Origin: Aquilaria yunnanensis
Lineage: Eukaryota > Streptophyta > Magnoliopsida > Malvales > Thymelaeaceae
Direction of reading: 5' to 3'
Assembly: GCA_039654915.1 (NCBI GenBank)
Contig: CM077599.1
Location: 14,944,501-15,008,500 of the forward strand
DNA length: 64,000 nt
Shown: one piece after another, positions 58,201 to 64,000 of the stretch
How positions within the stretch are numbered: position 1 is the stretch's first letter
How the letters are laid out: every line of letters begins with the position of its first letter
Position numbers and translations under genes: made by a program
The notes under the pieces: model-generated
Database searches by the model: none
What the model saw: the letters and a program-made list of their open reading frames with translations, nothing else
Told to the model about the DNA's origin: nothing

Positions 58201-60450
58201 CCAAATGAAACATTGTTTTACCTCAAGATGGAGGTCTTTTCCAATCTTCAGCATTTTTTTGAAGGTCACCTCTACCAGTTCTATTTCTTTAGACAGTGCC
58301 ACCCCTACCACATTTTCTTGGGTTCATTCTCCTCCCTTATTTGCCTTCACAGGCATAATTTGATCGTTCTTTGTCCTTTGTACAGTGGCCATATATTTTC
58401 GCTGAATAGAAGCTTGGTCAATCAAAATAATGGTAAAGGACGCAAAAAGCATCATTAGTCACCTATCATTAGATCAAATGTGAAATTGTACCTAGGTTGG
58501 CTTCCCGAGTATAGTGTTGTAGGGTAAAGGAACAGCCAAGACAAAAAATTTTATAGTATGTAAGTCACAAGCTATCCTTCATTCTTTATCCATACCCACT
58601 AGCATAAAAGACAAATTAATGGTTCTGAGATATGGAATTTTCTTTCTACCTATTCTGAAAGTTTGCCCTATTGTGAGGGATAAAAAAGACCTTTTAACTT
58701 GGATTTTCTTTAACAACTCAGTGAAGAAGACATTTATGTTAGCTCTAGTGTTGAGGTAGACTCTCTTTATATCAAAGTTGTTGATTCGGGCTTTGAATAC
58801 CAATGAATCTATATAGGGGGAGAAGCACCCTAGAGCCATCAGATCTAGTCAAGATTTTGCTAGGATCAGCCATCTCTAATTAGGCAATCTTTCATCCCCA
58901 TCATTTTCTAATGGCTGATGGCTCTCCTTTAGTTATCATGTGGATTACTCCAACTGGTGGTCCAAGATTCCTATGGTTCCTTAAAAGGGATAACTGCCTT
59001 CCTAGTCTTGGTCCTCAGTCACAGTCTTTATCATCATTTATTTCGCATGGTTTCTCTTCTGGTTTTCAACAATGGGATGATTGCTTAAACAAATACTCCT
59101 TTAACTTTTTTACCTGAATCATTTCCTTTAAAAGCTTTTTCAACTGCTAGCATTTCTCGGTGTCATGTTCCTTGTCTTTTTTGTACCTGCAATATTGCTG
59201 CAGGTCCTTTTTGTTCGCGGCCTACATTGGCAGCAGCCACCTTAATACTTGGTTTTTTTTCCTCCAATGCTTATAGAATATTGGGTTTGGTTTCTTTCGA
59301 TGGTGAGAGAGTCGATTCCATCCATGTGTGTTCCTTACTCCTGCCTCTCTTCTTAGAGCTACCATTTCTACCTTTTAGTTGTTCTTTTGTTCCTTATAGG
59401 TGGTTGAGTTCCTTAGCGTACATGTACCGAGTAGCATGGTCGAGGACTTCTTCTATATCCTTCACAAGGTTCTCATAAAGGTCCTAGGCTATCCTCGAAT
59501 ATCACACCAGTCCCTGAGTAATAGCAACCAAGTGCAGCTCTTGGGATAGTCCCTGTACTTGAACGACTTCAACGTTGAGTTTTCGGACAAAATCCCTTAA
59601 GGGCTCATTACGGCCTTGTTGAATCTTTAGAAAATAAACCACTATCTTAGGGGTTAGGCTACTCCCCCAAGAAGTGATGTAAAAAAGCTTGGGAAATGTC
59701 CTTAAATGATGAAATACGATGCCCTCGATGGGTCCCAAACCAAAAGTCAGTGGCTGCTGTTAGTGTTGAGTTGAAGGCTCTACAAATTATTGCATCTGAG
59801 GCCTTCTCCAACCTTATAGAGGTGACGTATCTTTATAAGTGGTTGACTAGGTTGGTGAGGCCATTGTACAAGTCAATTCTATACATGTGGAACCCCTCAG
59901 GAGAAGCTGCATTAATTATCTCTTCTGTGAAAAGCTAGAGCTACGTGTATTCAATGTTGATGCCAACGCCGGGGCATTTCCTCGGAGGCTCGAGGACTTA
60001 CATGCATTGTTACATTTAATCAAGCATTTGTATTATGGCATTGATATCGCTACTCCTAAGTCGTCGAATCGATCTAAAAAGACCAAGGGTTCAGGGTTTG
60101 CACCCAGGAAACAGATCTTAAGGTGGGGCTCGGTTAGGCTCCTCACGTGCTAGGTGGTTTTTTGCAACTTCTTCAGAGGGCCTTGGGCAAGAACCTTCGA
60201 ATTTTTTGCTTTAACATCATTTTAAGTTGTTCAAACAAGGTATGATATAAGACTTGAAATTGGTCATCGTCTAGTGATACTAGGCATTTTCCTTTATGAG
60301 GGTCTCTTTGAGAGGCTACGGACACCTTGTAATTAGCCCCTTGGTGGGCCTCATCACCTTTAGGCTCCTCAGATCTAGCAGGGTGATGACTCTCTTGCTC
60401 GTTATTCAGTTGATCTTCATTTTCCATATGGGATCTTCATGTGTTCACTA
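55267..60450 (-). pseudogene. gag-pol of Tat element 2 (decayed)
   Basis: Recognisable from the right: gag (59738-59502: GRNEPLRDFVRKLN, LHLVAITQGL); protease near 58770-58690, where the active-site region reads VYLNTRANINVFF, so the D-T/S-G triad is lost; RT with SIDQLVDATSEYKILSFMD (57979-57767) and an intact YVDD at 57638-57627; RNase H remains around 57060-56740; integrase at about 56000-55780 (IITDNG, SNGQVEITN); and a C-terminal RPNWDNTYLV-like tail ending at the TGA at 55267-55269. Stops and frameshifts occur throughout. Confidence 0.85.
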
Positions 60451-60456
60451 TTCACT

Positions 60457-60474
60457 TCCCACAAATGACGCAAA
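60457..60474 (-). other. Degraded primer-binding site of Tat element 2
   Basis: The plus strand reads CTTCCCACAAATGACGCAAA just left of the LTR. It lines up with GTTCCCACAGACGGCGCCAA at 9502 in element 1, with several substitutions, so the same tRNA primer class is likely. Confidence 0.6.
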
Positions 60475-60476
60475 TT

Positions 60477-60833
60477 TGATGGTTAATAGGATTGTGTAGG
60501 GTCATAGTTCAAAGGTGCAGTGGACCTGAGAAATAAATCCTATGTACAAAGACAATGTCAGAGCCTAGAAGTGTTAGAAACCCTCCGATAGTCAAGTCAG
60601 ATTTTTGGTAAGCAAAAAGTAATGAGGAGACATACCTCGAGATTGGTATAGCTGAGGATGATATGAATAAGTAGCTCCTAAATAGGAATCTTATAGCTAA
60701 TCCCGCGATTTCAGGACCTTATTTTCTTTATGAGTATGAGTCTCCTTTGTTAACTTATTGGGCTTCTTGGTGGTAGGTCCAAGAAGCACGAATTTAATCA
60801 TATTGGGCTTCGTATTGGATCTATTTTTTACTA
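60477..60833 (-). repeat. 5' LTR of Tat element 2
   Basis: Pairs with 51020-51422 from TGATGGTTAATAGG to TACTA. It is 46 bp shorter. A deletion removes the TATATATA block that the other LTR keeps, so this copy's own promoter is probably lost. Confidence 0.8.
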
Positions 60834-62139
60834 TTTATAATTCTTTTAAAATAAATATTCATTGTTACAAATTGTAATTATACTACACTGGTAAAAGGTA
60901 ATGCTGGATAAATATATCTAAAATGTTTATGTTACATAGCATCAATAAAAATATTTTTTAAAAAATTCAAATGTTGACAAATATTTAGAGATTGAGGGAA
61001 CAATAATTTTATATTGACAAAGATCTTATGATTCAATTAAATGGCCATCATTGTTTTTTTTTTCCCTTTTCATACTCAAATAAACCACCCTTATTTTAAA
61101 TTAACTCAAATCACTTATTGAAAATAAGTAGAATATGTATGCAAAATATGTATAAACTTTTGAGATCAGCCAATTAAAAGGAATTTTATAATTCCTTAAA
61201 AAAGTATAGCGGCTGAAGAAACCACATGCTCACCAACAAATTTCGAACCCACAAAAAGAACAAACAATGACCTATTTATCTATGAAATATACTAAAGGAC
61301 AAAGGGAGCATAAGGTTGTAACAAGTGTCCATGAGATGGTGGTTTAATGCTAGGTTTAGTCATTAAAGTTTTCAGTTTGTGTCATTTGGGTTGGTTAGTC
61401 ATGGTTAGATTGACAACACGTGTCCTCAAATTTATGGCCTAAATAAACTGAGATTTTTCCATATGTGCTATGCTTGCATTTACCCCCTGCATCTTTAAAT
61501 GTTGCAATTATATCCCTATGTAAAAATTATCACTTACAGTGATCATTTCCCTTTCTTTTGTCATATGAGCTCTTAGGTGTTAATATTGTATATTAATAAG
61601 AGTTAAGTTTGTTATAGTTGTCCATTATTGTGTTGGCGGTGTGTGCATAGTATGATATGGATATAGTTGTGGGAAGAAAACTTGGGGGAGTATTGAGATA
61701 TTTGAAATGTGTTTATTAGTTTAATTTAAATGAAGGCATTGATAAATTCATTTGGTTGTTGTTGATAGTTGAGGCTTCCATTATCCAAACTATGCAGTTT
61801 ATAAATATTTGTAAACTATTAATATTTACCTTAATGGAGTAGGGTCTTTCTGCTAGTATATGGTAAGACCCAATAAAATTGCATTACTATATGATGAATC
61901 TTTGAATTTGTATACGATGCTTTAGCCAACAGATTGAGATGGGTCAATTCCATCGTCAAACTAAATGCGTTTCATTTTTAAATGCTTTTGTCCCCATGGG
62001 TCTAACATAATGTCTAAAACGCGAGGAATATTGTAAAGAGATATGGAGTCAAGTCCAGTCCTCCCTATGTCCTTATGCAATGACACATAAAGTTGATTTG
62101 GTCATCCTCCGGATTCCAAAAAAATTGGCATTCTTCTTC
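60834..62139. other. Intergenic stretch between Tat element 2 and the CACTA element
   Basis: AT-rich; no gene or well-defined repeat recognised. Confidence 0.5.
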
Positions 62140-63060
62140 CACTACAAAATAGGAGTAATGGAGCAACTGAAACTAGCGACTAAATTTTAGTCACTAGTCA
62201 GTCGCTAGCTTGTAGGCCATGAAAATTATTGCAACTGAAATATTCAATCTCTAATTTTAGTCGCTAGTTTTAAACTTCATCGCTAGTCAGTCGCATATTT
62301 TATAATATTTTTTGAAAATTAGTTGCTATTCAGTCACTAATTTGCTTTAGTCGCTAAATCAAATTAAAACCTTCAGCTTCAATCTCTCCTTCTTTATTTC
62401 TCCTTCTTTTTTCCCCTTTTTTCCTTCTCTATTTCTCTCATTATTTCTCCCTTTTCAATTTCTATTTCTCTCATTGTTTTGATCAACTTTCAGACGCCAC
62501 CGTCGCATTTTGTTTGCACCTCTGGGAGTTGCTGCTACCCTCGTTGCTCGAGCCTTGCTGCCTAGTTATCCCCAAAACACCGTGTTGAGAGAATCAAAGT
62601 TGTGGTTGATCTTAATGTGGTTGGTGAAGCAATTACACAATGAGATCATACTTTTTTTTCAGTAGTTGATATAATTGGTGAAGTTGAAAATTCAAACAAT
62701 GAAGATGTTAAAGATGTTTTGGTTGTAATAATATATTTATAATTATTTATATACTTAAAATATACATAATGTTATATAAAATATATCATTAATTTGAAAA
62801 TTAAAACATAAACTTGAATTTAGTCTAATAATTAATGACTGAAATGATAGGCTTAGCGACTAAATTTAAAAATGGCTAGCGACGAAATTAAATGTATCAG
62901 CGACTGAACTTTCAGTTGTTATTTTAATAAAGTTCAGAATTCTAGCGACTGATGTATTCAGTCGCTAACAACTAGCGACTAATGATTTTGCTACTGAACG
63001 ATTCAATTGTTAGTTAGTCGCTAATTTCTTCAGTTGATAATTTGTTTTTCTATTGTAGTG
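62140..63060. mobile_element. Non-autonomous CACTA (En/Spm) transposon
   Basis: Left end CACTACAAAATAGGAG; reverse complement of the right end CACTACAATAGAAAAAC. CACTA termini define the superfamily. Both subterminal regions (62165-62365 and 62850-63030) are packed with TAGTCGCTAG / CTAGCGACTA-type motifs in both orientations, as expected for transposase-binding sites. Flanking triplets TTC and TTG match at two of three bases. The 480 bp interior has no transposase ORF. Confidence 0.85.
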
Positions 63061-64000
63061 TTGATTTAATTACAATAATTGTACATCTTACATACTTTTA
63101 CTGATACTTCTGAATACCAAAATAAAAAAAAAGTTTCTATGCTCTTTATTTATCTTGCATTAAATTTTTAGAATAATTTTCAAAACCTTGATATTTGGAT
63201 GAAAATTGGTTTGCCTATCTTCTTCTGGAAACTTATATTTTTTGCCTCAAATTATACCTTCATCAACATGACATCAATGAAGGGAAAAAATTGTTTTACA
63301 TTTATGCCGAGAAAAAAAATTAATAATTGTTCACTAAATACAAAATTATTATTAGAGAGATTAGATTTAGACATGCATGTATTTTATAGTTCAGTTTAGG
63401 ACTGAAAAAAACTAATGCCAGCAAATAACAAGTAATGTAAAAAAAATCACATTCAAGGGGTCAAGTGTGGGTTTTTTAAACCATAGAGTTAAATTAATTT
63501 CATCTAAAGGAGCTAGGCCCGGGGTGGTTTTGAAAGTTTTATTATTATTATTATTATTATTTTGTATTTAAAATCATTATTTAAAATCATTACAAGTATA
63601 GAGATTTAGAAAGTACATTAGAAAATTAGGGGTAAAAGTAATTGCTGCACAAAAGCCGGAGAATCTTGGTTACATTTTATTATTATAAAGAGCTAAAGCC
63701 GGAAGAGAATATGATGTCCCCGTCACTCGAATTGTGGTCATCCCTGTAGTGTTTCTTGAACTTTACCAACTAGGTTAGTTGTGTGGAACGAAAGCTTGAA
63801 ATTGAAACCCTAGTTTTTGTGATGTGGCAGCTATAATTTTTCTTTAGAATGAGGAAGAAAAAACTTTTCCAATTACTTTATTCATTCTTTGCACATATCA
63901 TTTGGAACAAAAAAACTTTTAATCATGAAGAAAAAAACAACAGATAAATATGAAGAAAGGAATATTATGCAACATAGCATGTGTGTGTGTGTGTTGTATT
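63061..64000. other. AT-rich intergenic stretch
   Basis: No gene recognised. Contains a (TTA)n run at 63541-63560 and a (GT)n run at about 63979-63995. The ORF at 63199-63399 has no recognisable domain. Confidence 0.5.

Larger units (their letters stand above)
51020..60833 (-). mobile_element. Tat-lineage Ty3/gypsy retrotransposon, complete but heavily mutated
   Basis: Order on the minus strand matches element 1: 5' LTR (60477-60833), degraded primer-binding site, gag, protease, RT, archaeal-type RNase H, integrase, antisense gene, purine-rich tract, 3' LTR (51020-51422). Outside flanks TTTGT (51015-51019) and TTTAT (60834-60838) are a 5 bp target duplication with one mismatch. The LTRs have diverged widely, with many substitutions and a ~30 bp deletion in one, so the insertion is much older than element 1. 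Every coding region has stops or frameshifts. Confidence 0.88.

Overview
The window is plant nuclear DNA, most likely from a eudicot. The signs are multi-exon nuclear genes with GT-AG introns, a chloroplast-targeted tetrapyrrole enzyme, a plant-only RNA polymerase V subunit, long AT-rich gene-poor stretches, and dense plant transposons (Tat-type Ty3/gypsy, hAT, CACTA, Mutator-like, LINE, SINE, Stowaway). The species cannot be named from the sequence.

Layout. 1-10385: a young Tat-lineage LTR retrotransposon on the minus strand; its 3' LTR is cut by the window edge. Its gag-pol frame is broken by three nonsense codons, and it carries a spliced four-exon antisense gene with its own TATA box. 10386-16540: AT-rich DNA with Stowaway and SINE remnants and a complete, internally deleted hAT element. 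16541-22012: uroporphyrinogen-III synthase (9 exons, one intron carrying a Stowaway MITE). 23925-24330: a broken CLAVATA2-like fragment on the minus strand. 25716-26246: the Pol V subunit NRPE7. 26820-29060: a decayed L1-type LINE. 30230-32195: probable solo-LTR remnant with six ~120-140 bp tandem repeats, split by a 952 bp hAT element. 34693-35685: a DUF1645 gene. 39050-42400: MITEs and a large imperfect foldback structure. 44061-44861: an unrecognised gene for a secreted, very highly charged repeat protein. 45594-47735: an element with ~220 bp terminal inverted repeats (Mutator-like). 51020-60833: a second, old and heavily mutated Tat element with the same antisense gene arrangement. 62140-63060: a non-autonomous CACTA element.

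Working host genes are few: UROS (heme and chlorophyll synthesis), NRPE7 (RNA-directed DNA methylation, the system that silences elements like those around it), the DUF1645 gene, and probably the secreted E/K/H-rich protein gene.

The strongest unusual signal is the antisense module of the two Tat elements. It is a spliced gene with its own TATA box and a pyrimidine-rich leader, transcribed towards gag-pol. The layout is kept in two copies of very different age. Other points of interest are the ~1.7 kb foldback, the charged repeat protein, a perfect 189 bp tandem duplication inside the decayed element, and nested insertions with readable target-site duplications.
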